A DNA stretch of 64,000 bases from CAZJGG01 sp964545475 (lineage in GTDB: Bacteria > Bacillota > Clostridia > Lachnospirales > JAISER01): assembly GCA_964545475.1 (NCBI GenBank), contig CAZJGG010000007.1:1-64000 (forward strand). The letters run 5' to 3'. The number at the start of each line of letters is the position of its first letter. The stretch's first letter is position 1. Below the pieces are notes generated by a model that was not told the DNA's origin, made no database searches, and worked only from the letters and a program-made list of their open reading frames with translations. Shown here piece after piece: positions 44,398 to 53,158 of this stretch. The translations under genes and the position numbers were made by a program.

Positions 44398-46374
44398 TCA
44401 TTTCAAAAATTTCTTAAGTGCAATAATCTCGTCTCTTAAATTTGCGGCTCGTTCAAAGTGTAAATCCATTGCCGCTTGTTTCATTTCTTTTTCAAGCTTT
44501 TTAATTGAATCTCTGATTTCATTAACACCCATAGATTCAGGGTCTTTATCAAGCCCCATGGTTTTCTTCTCATCCGGGGTTATAGTTGCGTGTATAATGT
44601 CGTGAACTTTTTTGATTATAGTTTTAGGTGTAATTCCATGTAATTTATTGTATTCCATCTGAATTGCCCGGCGGCGGCTGGTTTCGTTAATTGCTCTTTG
44701 CATAGAATCAGTAATTTTGTCTGCATACATTATAACTTTTGCTTCGGAGTTTCTCGCCGCACGTCCTATTGTCTGGATTAATGAGGTTTCAGAACGCAAA
44801 AAACCCTCTTTATCGGCATCAAGTATAGCAACCAAAGCTGTTTCGGGAATATCAAGCCCTTCACGAAGCAGATTTATGCCTACAAGCACGTCAAATACGT
44901 TAAGCCGCAAATCTCGTATAATTTCAAGCCTTTCAAGGGTATCAATGTCAGAATGCAAATATTTAACTCTAACGCCGTGTTCGCCTAGATATTTTGTCAA
45001 GTCTTCCGCCATTTTTTTAGTAAGAGTTGTTACTAAAACTTTAAAGCCTTTATTAACCGTTAAGTTAATTTCCGTCAATAAATTGTCAATTTGCCCTTTT
45101 ATTGGGCGAATGAATATTTCAGGGTCAAGCAGCCCTGTTGGGCGGATAATTTGCTCTATAGGCTTATCTCCGTGTTCATATTCATAAGGACCTGGTGTTG
45201 CCGAAACAAACATCAATTGATTAATTTTGTTTTCAAATTCGTTAAATTTAAGTGGTCTGTTATCAAGAGCAGAGGGCAGACGGAAGCCGAAATTTACTAA
45301 AGTGGTCTTTCGGGATTTATCTCCCTCATACATGCCCCGAACCTGTGGCAGAGAAACGTGAGACTCGTCGGCGATAATTAAAAAGTCATCGGGAAAATAG
45401 TCCAAAAGAGTATGAGGAGTGCTTCCCGGCTCTCTTTGAGACAAATGCCTTGAATAATTTTCAATACCCGAACAAAACCCCATTTCCCTGAGCAGTTCTA
45501 TATCATAATTTGTTCTTTGCATAATTCTCTGGGCTTCCAGCAGCTTGTCCTCGGATTTAAACAGTTTAATTTGCTCCGCAAGCTCTGTCTCAATAGTGCC
45601 AATTGCCGTTTCAAGCTTATCCCTTGTTGTAACGTAGTGAGAAGCAGGGAATATTGTTATATGGTTCAAGTATGCCCTTATTTCCCCTGTTACAACATGA
45701 ATTTCCGCAATTCTTTCAACTTCATCGCCGAAAAATTCAACTCTGTAAGCAGTTTCCGAAGAATACGCCGGGAAAATTTCCACAACGTCTCCTCTAACAC
45801 GAAAAGTTCCCCGGATAAAGTTCATATCGTTTCTGTCATACTGTATTTCCACAAGCTTTTTTAAACACTCATCACGCTCTTTAATCATTCCCGGGCGCAG
45901 AGTAAGGCAAAGAGCGTTATAATCAATAGGGTCGCCAAGACCGTAAATACATGAAACGCTGGCAACAATAATAACGTCTCTACGTTCAAATAATGATGCG
46001 GTTGCAGAATGCCTTAATTTATCTATTTCATCGTTTATAGACGAATCTTTTTCAATATAAGTGTCGGAGGAAGGAACATACGCCTCCGGCTGATAATAAT
46101 CGTAATAGCTTACAAAATACTCAACGGCATTGTTGGGGAAAAACTCCTTAAATTCGCTAAACAACTGTGCCGCAAGAGTTTTGTTGTGTGCCATAACAAG
46201 TGTAGGGCGTTGCAGCCTTTGAATAACGTTTGCCATTGTAAATGTTTTGCCAGAACCTGTAACGCCCATAAGGGTTTGAAATTTCTTTCCGCTTTTAAAG
46301 CCGGAAACAAGGGCGTCAATTGCCTCCGGCTGGTCGCCGGTGGGCTTAAATTCGGAAACTAAGTTAAATTCCAT
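44398..46374 (-). CDS. uvrB: UvrABC excinuclease subunit B
   Basis: 658 residues, full length. Walker A GVTGSGKTFTMANV, the beta-hairpin segment YYDYYQPEAYVPSSDTYIEK, helicase motifs including IGRAARN, and a C-terminal UVR domain (KEMKQAAMDLHFERAANLRD) for UvrC binding. It verifies damage and positions the incision. The ATG at 46374 follows GGGAGG. uvrC is not in the window. Confidence 0.97.
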   Translation of the reverse strand: MEFNLVSEFKPTGDQPEAIDALVSGFKSGKKFQTLMGVTGSGKTFTMANVIQRLQRPTLVMAHNKTLAAQLFSEFKEFFPNNAVEYFVSYYDYYQPEAYVPSSDTYIEKDSSINDEIDKLRHSATASLFERRDVIIVASVSCIYGLGDPIDYNALCLTLRPGMIKERDECLKKLVEIQYDRNDMNFIRGTFRVRGDVVEIFPAYSSETAYRVEFFGDEVERIAEIHVVTGEIRAYLNHITIFPASHYVTTRDKLETAIGTIETELAEQIKLFKSEDKLLEAQRIMQRTNYDIELLREMGFCSGIENYSRHLSQREPGSTPHTLLDYFPDDFLIIADESHVSLPQVRGMYEGDKSRKTTLVNFGFRLPSALDNRPLKFNEFENKINQLMFVSATPGPYEYEHGDKPIEQIIRPTGLLDPEIFIRPIKGQIDNLLTEINLTVNKGFKVLVTTLTKKMAEDLTKYLGEHGVRVKYLHSDIDTLERLEIIRDLRLNVFDVLVGINLLREGLDIPETALVAILDADKEGFLRSETSLIQTIGRAARNSEAKVIMYADKITDSMQRAINETSRRRAIQMEYNKLHGITPKTIIKKVHDIIHATITPDEKKTMGLDKDPESMGVNEIRDSIKKLEKEMKQAAMDLHFERAANLRDEIIALKKFLK

Positions 46375-46393
46375 ATGTTCAACCTCCCAGGTT

Positions 46394-46422
46394 ATTATAG
46401 CATAGCATAAATATTTTGTATA
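46394..46422 (-). promoter_or_regulatory. Promoter of uvrBA
   Basis: On the minus strand TATACA (46417-46422) and TATAAT (46394-46399) with a 17-bp spacer, 20 bp upstream of uvrB. The LexA-like site lies just upstream. Confidence 0.6.
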
Positions 46423-46428
46423 GATAAA

Positions 46429-46442
46429 AAAACAAATGTTCG
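46429..46442 (-). promoter_or_regulatory. LexA-like (SOS) box upstream of uvrB
   Basis: On the minus strand CGAACATTTGTTTT, which matches the Gram-positive SOS core GAAC-N4-GTT(C/T). It lies seven bases upstream of the -35 of the uvrB promoter. uvrBA is a classical LexA-regulated operon in Firmicutes. Confidence 0.6.
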
Positions 46443-46446
46443 TACT

Positions 46447-46481
46447 AAAAAAGGGCTGTTAAATTAAGGCAGCCCCTTTTT
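46447..46481. terminator. Bidirectional terminator after the permease gene
   Basis: AAAAAGGGCTG and CAGCCCCTTTTT form a stem bounded by an A-run and a T-run. It ends the minus-strand malQ-metA-permease operon 26 bp past its last gene. Confidence 0.8.
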
Positions 46482-46506
46482 GTTATTATTATGTATTTTT
46501 CGGTAG

Positions 46507-47853
46507 TTATTCTTCCTTAGGTAATACTAAATTTAAAACAAGTGCGATAAGGGTTGCCGCAGCAATTCCGTTGCCGCCGAATATGTATTGAAGCCATTGT
46601 GGGAAATGTGCCATTGCGCCAGCTGCAAGACCTGCACCTTGCCCAAAGCCAACGCCTATACCTAAAGAAAGGGCAATTATTAATGTGTTGCGCCCATCAA
46701 GCTTAACTTGTTGTAAAAGCCCGATGCCGGAAACTGTAATAGAGCCAAACATGCCAATTACTGCGCCCCCTAAAACTGCTGGAGGAATTGAGGAAAAAAA
46801 CACTCCTAAAGGCGTTAAAAGCCCGGCAAAAATTAAAAATATTGCGCCGCAGGCAATAGTAAATTTGTTAACAACTCTTGTCATGCGGACAAGTCCTACG
46901 TTTTGGCTGAAAGATGTTAAAGGAGAAACGTTAAAAATGGAAGCAAAAAAGCTGGAAAAACCGTCGGAAAGAATCGAGCCCCGAAGCTCTTCGTCGGTTG
47001 GTTCTCTGTCAAGCCCACCTTGAGTAACGCCGGAAGTATCACCGATTGTTTCCATTGCTGTAACTATAAACATAAAAAGCATAGGAATAATTGCACCAAG
47101 TTTAAACTCAATGCCGTACTTAAATGGCATTGGTATAGAAATTATGCCTTTTGAAAAAATGTCTGTAAGGACGAAATTAAAAGTTTGCTGTTCCACCGGA
47201 ATTACGTAATGCATAATAAGAGCAAGAAAATATCCGGCAATCATAGCGATAAGCATACTGGCAAGGTTTGCAAGCCCTTTTGCGTAAGTTTTTAAAACAA
47301 CGATAACAAGTATAACAAAAAATGCAATGCCTAAATTTTGGAGTGAGCCGAAGTTAGGGTTAAACTGAGGCGTACCGCCACCAGCCATAGCCTGAATACC
47401 AACGGGCAAAAGAGTAAGACCGATTGAAAGCACTGTAATCCCTGTTACAAGAGGAGGGAAAAATCTTCTCAAATGCTTCATAAAAACGCCGAGAGACATT
47501 TCAAACAAACCGCCAACAAGGCCGGCGCCCATAAGCGCACCCCAGCCAAAAGTTCCGGCAATAAAGCTGTTTACACCTAAAAAAGCGGAGCTAGTACCCA
47601 TAACAACAGGAAGCCCTGCACCAATAGGTCCGATTTTGTATAACTGTACTAAAGTCATTAACCCGGCAAGAACCATAGCGCATTGACAAAGGTACGCAAT
47701 GTCAACAGTACCTCCCAGAGCGCCGCCTACAATAAGCAAAGGCGTTAAATTACCCACAAACATTGCAAGAACGTGCTGCATTCCTAAAGTTGCCGCTGTA
47801 AACAAAGGCGGCTTACCCTCAAGCTGGTAAACGAGCTTTTCTTGTTCTTTCAT
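46507..47853 (-). CDS. NCS2-family xanthine/urate-type permease
   Basis: 448 residues with about 12-14 hydrophobic segments. The NAT signature reads QNVGLVRMTR, fitting Q-N-x-G-x4-T-[RKG] seen in xanthine/uric-acid carriers, whereas uracil carriers differ there. It should import oxidised purines with a cation. It is the last gene of the malQ-metA-permease unit, 36 bp after metA. No purine riboswitch fits in that gap. Its role beside methionine and glucan genes is unclear. Confidence 0.88.
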   Translation of the reverse strand: MKEQEKLVYQLEGKPPLFTAATLGMQHVLAMFVGNLTPLLIVGGALGGTVDIAYLCQCAMVLAGLMTLVQLYKIGPIGAGLPVVMGTSSAFLGVNSFIAGTFGWGALMGAGLVGGLFEMSLGVFMKHLRRFFPPLVTGITVLSIGLTLLPVGIQAMAGGGTPQFNPNFGSLQNLGIAFFVILVIVVLKTYAKGLANLASMLIAMIAGYFLALIMHYVIPVEQQTFNFVLTDIFSKGIISIPMPFKYGIEFKLGAIIPMLFMFIVTAMETIGDTSGVTQGGLDREPTDEELRGSILSDGFSSFFASIFNVSPLTSFSQNVGLVRMTRVVNKFTIACGAIFLIFAGLLTPLGVFFSSIPPAVLGGAVIGMFGSITVSGIGLLQQVKLDGRNTLIIALSLGIGVGFGQGAGLAAGAMAHFPQWLQYIFGGNGIAAATLIALVLNLVLPKEE

Positions 47854-47889
47854 ATTAAACCCCTCCCTAAATTTTTGTGTAATACTATT

Positions 47890-48816
47890 TTATGAGAAAT
47901 TAATTGGATTAACCCAGTCATAAGGTGTTTTTTGATAAACATAATAATTTAGCCAATTAGCAAAAAGCAAATTAGAATGGGAACGCCATGTTACAACAGG
48001 GGGCTGATTTGGGTCATCATTTTTAAAATAATTTTTTGGTATTTCAATATCCATGCCTTTATTAACGTCTCTGTAATATTCGTTGGCTAAAGTCATAGGG
48101 TCGTATTCGGAATGACCTGTTACAAATATTTGTCGTCCGTCTTTGGAAACAACAAGATATACCCCGGCTTCTTCAGATTCTGAAAGGGTTTCCAAAGACA
48201 TATGCCTTGCAATGTCTTCTTTATAAACAGTGGTGTGTCTTGAATGAGGCACATAAAAACAGGAGTCAAAACCTCTTAAAAGGTTAACGTTATCCCTGTT
48301 TATGAAATGAGGGAAAACCCCGAACATTTTTTGGGGAAGCTGAAATTTAGGTATGCCGTAATGATAATACAAAGCGGCTTGCGCTCCCCAGCAAATATGC
48401 ATAGTGTTGGTTACGTTAAGTTTTGTCCATTCCAAAACTTTAGTAAGCTCATCCCAGTATGTAACCTGCTCAAAAGGCATTGTCTCTATAGGTGCTCCGG
48501 TTATTATCATACCGTCGAACTTTTGGTCTTTAACCTCGTTAAATGTGTGGTAAAACGTATCTAAATATTGGGTAGATGTGTTTTTGGACATATGGCTTTC
48601 CATATGTAGCAAAAACACATCTATTTGAAGCGGAGTATTGCCGATTAACCTTAATAGCTGAACTTCGGTTGTTTGTTTAACAGGCATAAGGTTTAAAATG
48701 GCAATTCTAAGAGGGCGAATATCCTGATGAAACGCCCTGTGTTGATCCATAACGAAAATGTTTTCTTCTTTTAAAATACTTTTAGCAGGTAGAAAATTAG
48801 GTATTCTTATGGGCAT
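47890..48816 (-). CDS. metA: Homoserine O-acetyltransferase (MetA type)
   Basis: 308 residues, normal for the family. The catalytic cysteine is Cys142 in HICWGAQAALYYHYGI. Residue 111 is Glu in TGAPIE; in this family Glu111 gives acetyl-CoA use, whereas Gly at that site gives succinyl-CoA use. It therefore probably makes O-acetyl-L-homoserine, the first committed step to methionine, and fits a cell with plentiful acetyl-CoA. The ATG at 48816 is 1 bp after the malQ stop, so the two are coupled. Confidence 0.94.
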   Translation of the reverse strand: MPIRIPNFLPAKSILKEENIFVMDQHRAFHQDIRPLRIAILNLMPVKQTTEVQLLRLIGNTPLQIDVFLLHMESHMSKNTSTQYLDTFYHTFNEVKDQKFDGMIITGAPIETMPFEQVTYWDELTKVLEWTKLNVTNTMHICWGAQAALYYHYGIPKFQLPQKMFGVFPHFINRDNVNLLRGFDSCFYVPHSRHTTVYKEDIARHMSLETLSESEEAGVYLVVSKDGRQIFVTGHSEYDPMTLANEYYRDVNKGMDIEIPKNYFKNDDPNQPPVVTWRSHSNLLFANWLNYYVYQKTPYDWVNPINFS

Positions 48817-48817
48817 A

Positions 48818-50440
48818 TTATATGTCTTCCTCGGTTTCTAATGAGTCTTCTTTGTAGCGGTTAAAAAGCTTGTTAAGATATAAAAGTTTTTCTATTAAGT
48901 CATCTGAAAGCATTTCTTGTGTATAACGGAAACGCCAATTACCAGCGGCTGTGCCTGGGGTATTCATACGTGCAAAAGATCCTAACCCCATAACATCCTG
49001 TAATGGAACAATAGCGTAAGCCGCAACAGAGGAAAACAAAAGGCGGATTAAATCCCAAGCAGGGTCGCTGCCGGAAACATTCATAATTCTTCTGAAATAA
49101 TCTTTATATTTTTCGTCGGCTTTTTCGTACCAGCCAAGGGTTGTGTCGTTGTCGTGAGTGCCTGTGTAAGCCACTGTGTTTGTCGTTTCAAAATTATGAG
49201 GTATATAAGGGTCGTTTGCGCCGCCTTCAACGCCGAATTGGAGTATTCTCATGCCGGGAAGAGAATATTTGTTCCTTAAAGCGTCAACGTCTTCTGTAAT
49301 TAAGCCTAAATCCTCAGCAATAATAGGAAGTTCTCCCAATTTTGCACGAACTGTTGCGAAAAGCTGGTCTCCCGGGGATTTTAACCATTCTCCGTTTACG
49401 GCAGTTTCTTCGCCGTATGGAACAGCCCAACAAGCTGCAAAACCTCTGAAATGGTCTATGCGTAAAATGTCAACTGATTTTAGGCTTTCGGCTATGCGCA
49501 TAACCCACCATTTAAAATTTGTGGATTTATGTTTATCCCAGTTATAAATAGGATTTCCCCATAACTGACCTGTAACGCTGAAATAATCCGGCGGAACTCC
49601 AGCAACCTTTGTTGGGTTGCCTTTTTTATCCAAATGGAATAAACTTGGGTTAGCCCAAACGTCGGAAGAGTCCATTGCAATAAAAATAGGAATATCGCCG
49701 ATAATCTTTATATCAAAGCCGTTAGCATATTCTTTAATTTTTTGCCACTGTTTGAAAAATTCATATTGAAGAAATTTTTCAAACTCAATCTCTTTTGCCA
49801 AAAGCTTAGACCATTTTTGCACAGCGGCTTTATGACGTTTTTTAATTTCATTGGGCCATGAAACCCATGCTGCTCCGTAATAATAATCTTTAACAGCATC
49901 TTCATTAAGCTTATCAGCGTTATCAAGCTTAAATTCATTATATTCCTTAGATTCAAATTCAAACCGCCGTTTTTCAATTAAATGTTGTTTTATTGCAACA
50001 AACAGGGAATAATCATCAAGCCATTCCTTGTTGTTTTGGCAAAATTCCTTAAATGTTTCGTATTCTTGATTGTTGTCGCTTGCAAAGCGTTCATAAGCTT
50101 TTTTGTATAAGCCGTATTTAAACTCAATAACTGCGCCGTAATCAACGCTATTATCGTCAAACTGAGGCATACCTTCAAAGTCCCCGTCCTGTAAAAGTCC
50201 ATCTTCTTTAAGAATATCAGGGCTTATTAAAAGAGGGTTACCAGCATGGGTAGAAAAGCTTTGATATGGAGAATCTCCAAAACTTGTAGGGCCTAGAGGA
50301 AGTATTTGCCAAAGCTTTATGCCGCATTTTTTAGCAAAGTCGATAAAGTCATAAGCACCCTGCCCAAGATCTCCGATACCGAAGCGGGAAGGGAAGGACG
50401 TCGGGTGAGCCAAAATACCGCTCAATCGTTCAAGTACCAT
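48818..50440 (-). CDS. malQ: 4-alpha-glucanotransferase (GH77)
   Basis: About 540 residues from the ATG at 50440 with GGAGG eight bases upstream; a start six codons earlier has no site. Conserved GH77 regions are PTSFPSRFGIGDLG, LRIDHFRGF with the nucleophile Asp, IIAEDLG with the acid/base Glu, and YTGTHDNDTTLGW. It transfers glucan segments between maltodextrins. It starts a three-gene unit with metA and a purine permease, an odd combination. It may work with the GH13 enzyme at 20088. Confidence 0.95.
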   Translation of the reverse strand: MVLERLSGILAHPTSFPSRFGIGDLGQGAYDFIDFAKKCGIKLWQILPLGPTSFGDSPYQSFSTHAGNPLLISPDILKEDGLLQDGDFEGMPQFDDNSVDYGAVIEFKYGLYKKAYERFASDNNQEYETFKEFCQNNKEWLDDYSLFVAIKQHLIEKRRFEFESKEYNEFKLDNADKLNEDAVKDYYYGAAWVSWPNEIKKRHKAAVQKWSKLLAKEIEFEKFLQYEFFKQWQKIKEYANGFDIKIIGDIPIFIAMDSSDVWANPSLFHLDKKGNPTKVAGVPPDYFSVTGQLWGNPIYNWDKHKSTNFKWWVMRIAESLKSVDILRIDHFRGFAACWAVPYGEETAVNGEWLKSPGDQLFATVRAKLGELPIIAEDLGLITEDVDALRNKYSLPGMRILQFGVEGGANDPYIPHNFETTNTVAYTGTHDNDTTLGWYEKADEKYKDYFRRIMNVSGSDPAWDLIRLLFSSVAAYAIVPLQDVMGLGSFARMNTPGTAAGNWRFRYTQEMLSDDLIEKLLYLNKLFNRYKEDSLETEEDI

Positions 50441-50490
50441 TTTTTTTACCTCCTGCAAATTTCATAAATTTGTTATTATTATTGCTATGT

Positions 50491-50519
50491 TTGCTTTTTA
50501 TTTTAAAACAGGATATAAT
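50491..50519 (+). promoter_or_regulatory. Promoter of metG
   Basis: TTGCTT at 50491-50496 and TATAAT at 50514-50519 with a 17-bp spacer, 42 bp upstream of the start. There is no room for a T-box leader. Confidence 0.6.
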
Positions 50520-50560
50520 AATAGTCAAACATTAATTGTAAAAGAAAGGAAAAAAATTTA

Positions 50561-52141
50561 ATGGATAAATGTTTTTATATTACTACACCAATTTATTATC
50601 CAAGTAATAAGTTTCATATAGGTAATTCGTATACTACACTTGCAGCCGACTGTATGGCTAGGTATAAAAAGTTACGAGGTTATGATGTTTTGTTTTTAAC
50701 AGGCACAGACGACCACGGGCAAAAAATTGAAAAAGTTGCTGCTAAAAACGGTGTTACGCCCATTGAATACGTGGACGGTATTGTTAAAAACGCAAAAGAG
50801 CTTTGGGCTTCTTTAGATATTAACTATGATATTTTTATCCGAACAAGCGAAAATTATCACGTAAGAACTGTACAAAAAATTTTTAAAACATTATATGAAA
50901 AAGGATTTATATACAAAAGCGAATACGAAGACTGGTATTGTACAGATTGTGAAACATTTTATACCGACAGGCAGCTTGTTAACAAAAAGTGCCCGGACTG
51001 CGGACGTGGCGTTGAAAAATTAAAAGAAGAAAGCTATTTTTTCAAATTATCAAGTTTTCAAAAAGCCATAGAAGAACATTTTGAGAAAAACCCTGAATTT
51101 TTGCTTCCTTTATCTCGTAAAAACGAAATGATTAACAATTTCTTAAAACCGGGGCTTACAGACTTATGCGTTTCCAGAACATCATTTACATGGGGCGTGC
51201 CTGTAGATTTTGACGAGGGACATGTTGTATACGTTTGGATTGATGCATTGTCAAATTATATAACCGCTTTGGGCTTTATGTCCGACGACGATACATTGTA
51301 TAAAAAGTTTTGGCCGGCGGACGTTCACTTAATGGGAAAAGAAATTGTGCGCTTTCATGCAATTATTTGGCCTGCAATATTAATGGCTCTTGATTTGCCA
51401 CTTCCTAAAAAACTTTTTGGTCATGGCTGGATAACCGTTGACGGACAGAAAATGTCAAAATCCGTTGGTAACGTTGTAGACCCAATGTTTTTAACAGAGC
51501 GTTACGGTGTAGATGCCGTTCGTTATTTTGTTTTGAGAGAATTCACATTCGGGCAGGACGCTAACTTTTCTTACGAGGCACTTCTTCAAAGAATTAATTC
51601 GGATTTAGCTAACGACTTAGGTAATCTTCTTTCAAGAACATGCGGCATGATTATAAAATACTTCGGAGGAGAATTGCCAGCTGAACAGCAGGAAGCGGAA
51701 ATCGACGAAGAAATTATAAAAATTAGCGTTAAAATGATTGAAAACGTGGAAAACCGTATGGAAGAACTTGCTTTTGAAGATGGGCTTATTGAAATTTGGG
51801 CTTTTATAAGAAGAATTAATAAATATATAGATGAAAATGAGCCGTGGGTTTTAGTTAAAGACGAAACAAAAAAACCAAGGCTTGCAAGGGTGTTATACAA
51901 TTTAGCAGAAAGCTTAAGAATTATTTCTGTTTTAATTTCACCTGTATTAACAAAAACCCCAAGTGCAATTTGGGAGCAGCTTAACATTAATGATGATATC
52001 TATAAAACATGGGAATCAACTAAAAATTTCGGATTACTTGACAATAATGTTAAAGTAACAAAAGGTGATATAGTTTTCCCAAGGCTTGAAATTAAGGAAG
52101 AGCTGGAATTTATTAACAGCAGCAAGTCGGAGGAAAAATAA
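50561..52141 (+). CDS. metG: Methionyl-tRNA synthetase
   Basis: 526 residues, the short form lacking the C-terminal EMAP-like tRNA-binding domain. The HIGH-type motif is FHIGNSYTT, a zinc knuckle uses CTDCETFYTDRQLV and CPDCG, and KMSKS is intact in DGQKMSKSVGN. The ATG at 50561 follows AAAGGAAAA. The gene overlaps tatD by one base (TAATG). metG-tatD-yabE is the same order seen in Bacillus. Confidence 0.96.
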   Translation: MDKCFYITTPIYYPSNKFHIGNSYTTLAADCMARYKKLRGYDVLFLTGTDDHGQKIEKVAAKNGVTPIEYVDGIVKNAKELWASLDINYDIFIRTSENYHVRTVQKIFKTLYEKGFIYKSEYEDWYCTDCETFYTDRQLVNKKCPDCGRGVEKLKEESYFFKLSSFQKAIEEHFEKNPEFLLPLSRKNEMINNFLKPGLTDLCVSRTSFTWGVPVDFDEGHVVYVWIDALSNYITALGFMSDDDTLYKKFWPADVHLMGKEIVRFHAIIWPAILMALDLPLPKKLFGHGWITVDGQKMSKSVGNVVDPMFLTERYGVDAVRYFVLREFTFGQDANFSYEALLQRINSDLANDLGNLLSRTCGMIIKYFGGELPAEQQEAEIDEEIIKISVKMIENVENRMEELAFEDGLIEIWAFIRRINKYIDENEPWVLVKDETKKPRLARVLYNLAESLRIISVLISPVLTKTPSAIWEQLNINDDIYKTWESTKNFGLLDNNVKVTKGDIVFPRLEIKEELEFINSSKSEEK

Positions 52142-52914
52142 TGTATTTTGAATCGCACGCCCATTACGATGATGAAAGATACGACGGCGACAGGGACAAG
52201 CTGTTATCTTCCTTAAAAGATTATGGAGTAGACATTGTTATAAACGCCGGGGCAACAATGGATTCGTCTAAAAAAAGTATTGAGCTTTCCAAAAAATATC
52301 CGTTTATTTATGCCGGGGTAGGGGTTCACCCTCATGACGTTAAAGATATGACTGAAGCGGACATTGAAACGCTTTATAATTATTGTCAAAACGAAAAAGT
52401 AGTTGCTGTTGGGGAAATTGGTCTTGATTTTTATTACGACAATTCCCCAAGAGAGCTTCAAAAATATTGGTTTAAAAAACAACTGGAGCTTGCGGAGCAG
52501 GTGGACCTACCAGTAATCATTCATTCAAGAGATGCAAGCCAGCTTACATTTGACATAATTAAAGAAAGCAAAGTTAGAAAAGGCGTTATTCATTGCTTTT
52601 CAGGCAGCCCGGAGCTTGCCTTGGAGTACGTTAAAATGGGGTTTTATATAGGCATTGGCGGTGTTGTAACTTATTCAAATGCAAAAAATGTCGTTAAAAC
52701 CGTAGAGGTTTTAAATTTAAACAATATATTAATAGAAACAGATTGTCCGTATTTATCCCCAGTACCTATGCGTGGTAAGAGGAATAGCTCACAATACTTA
52801 AATTATATTTGCGATAAAGTTGGAATCATTAAACAAATGCCCGGTGAAAAAGTAGCCGAAATTACCTCTATTAATGGTCATAGACTATTTTCGACAAAAA
52901 AAAATATTGATTAA
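52141..52914 (+). CDS. TatD-family metal-dependent DNase
   Basis: 257 residues, a TIM-barrel amidohydrolase. Metal ligands are seen in ESHAHYDDERY, VGEIGLDFYYD, VIIHSRDA and ETDCPYLSPVP. Relatives are 3'-5' exonucleases active in oxidative damage repair. The start overlaps the metG stop by one base, so translation is coupled. Confidence 0.93.
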   Translation: MYFESHAHYDDERYDGDRDKLLSSLKDYGVDIVINAGATMDSSKKSIELSKKYPFIYAGVGVHPHDVKDMTEADIETLYNYCQNEKVVAVGEIGLDFYYDNSPRELQKYWFKKQLELAEQVDLPVIIHSRDASQLTFDIIKESKVRKGVIHCFSGSPELALEYVKMGFYIGIGGVVTYSNAKNVVKTVEVLNLNNILIETDCPYLSPVPMRGKRNSSQYLNYICDKVGIIKQMPGEKVAEITSINGHRLFSTKKNID

Positions 52915-52915
52915 T

Positions 52916-52932
52916 TGTTACGGATGTGTTAA
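52916..52932 (+). promoter_or_regulatory. WalR-type box upstream of the yabE-like gene
   Basis: TGTTAC-N5-TGTTAA is an exact fit to the WalR consensus TGTWAH-N5-TGTWAH. It begins one base after the tatD stop, and the downstream gene encodes a cell-wall protein of the type WalR controls. An A/T-rich -10-like stretch follows. It is 226 bp from the gene start, so the leader would be long. Confidence 0.45.
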
Positions 52933-53158
52933 TATATATTAGTAAATATGGAACAAAACTGTTTTTTTGCGGCTGAAAGGAGCAGGTTTTTAACATAATT
53001 TACTTAATACCAGGTTTATTTATTAATAAACTGGAAAGTATATAAACATAAGAATTATTTGGTTAAAATAATGTCGAATTAACTGAATGCTATTCGTAAT
53101 ATATTACTCAATTATTACGTAGATATTACGTAGGGTAATTAAGGAGGAATTTTATTTT

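Noticed and set aside
50459..50560. A T-box leader before metG
   Set aside because: The region is only about 100 bp, the promoter lies 42 bp from the start, and no T-box sequence is seen.
52915..53158. A c-di-AMP riboswitch before the yabE-like gene
   Set aside because: Such switches often precede wall hydrolase genes, but I could not find the conserved core motifs of that class in this 244-bp space.
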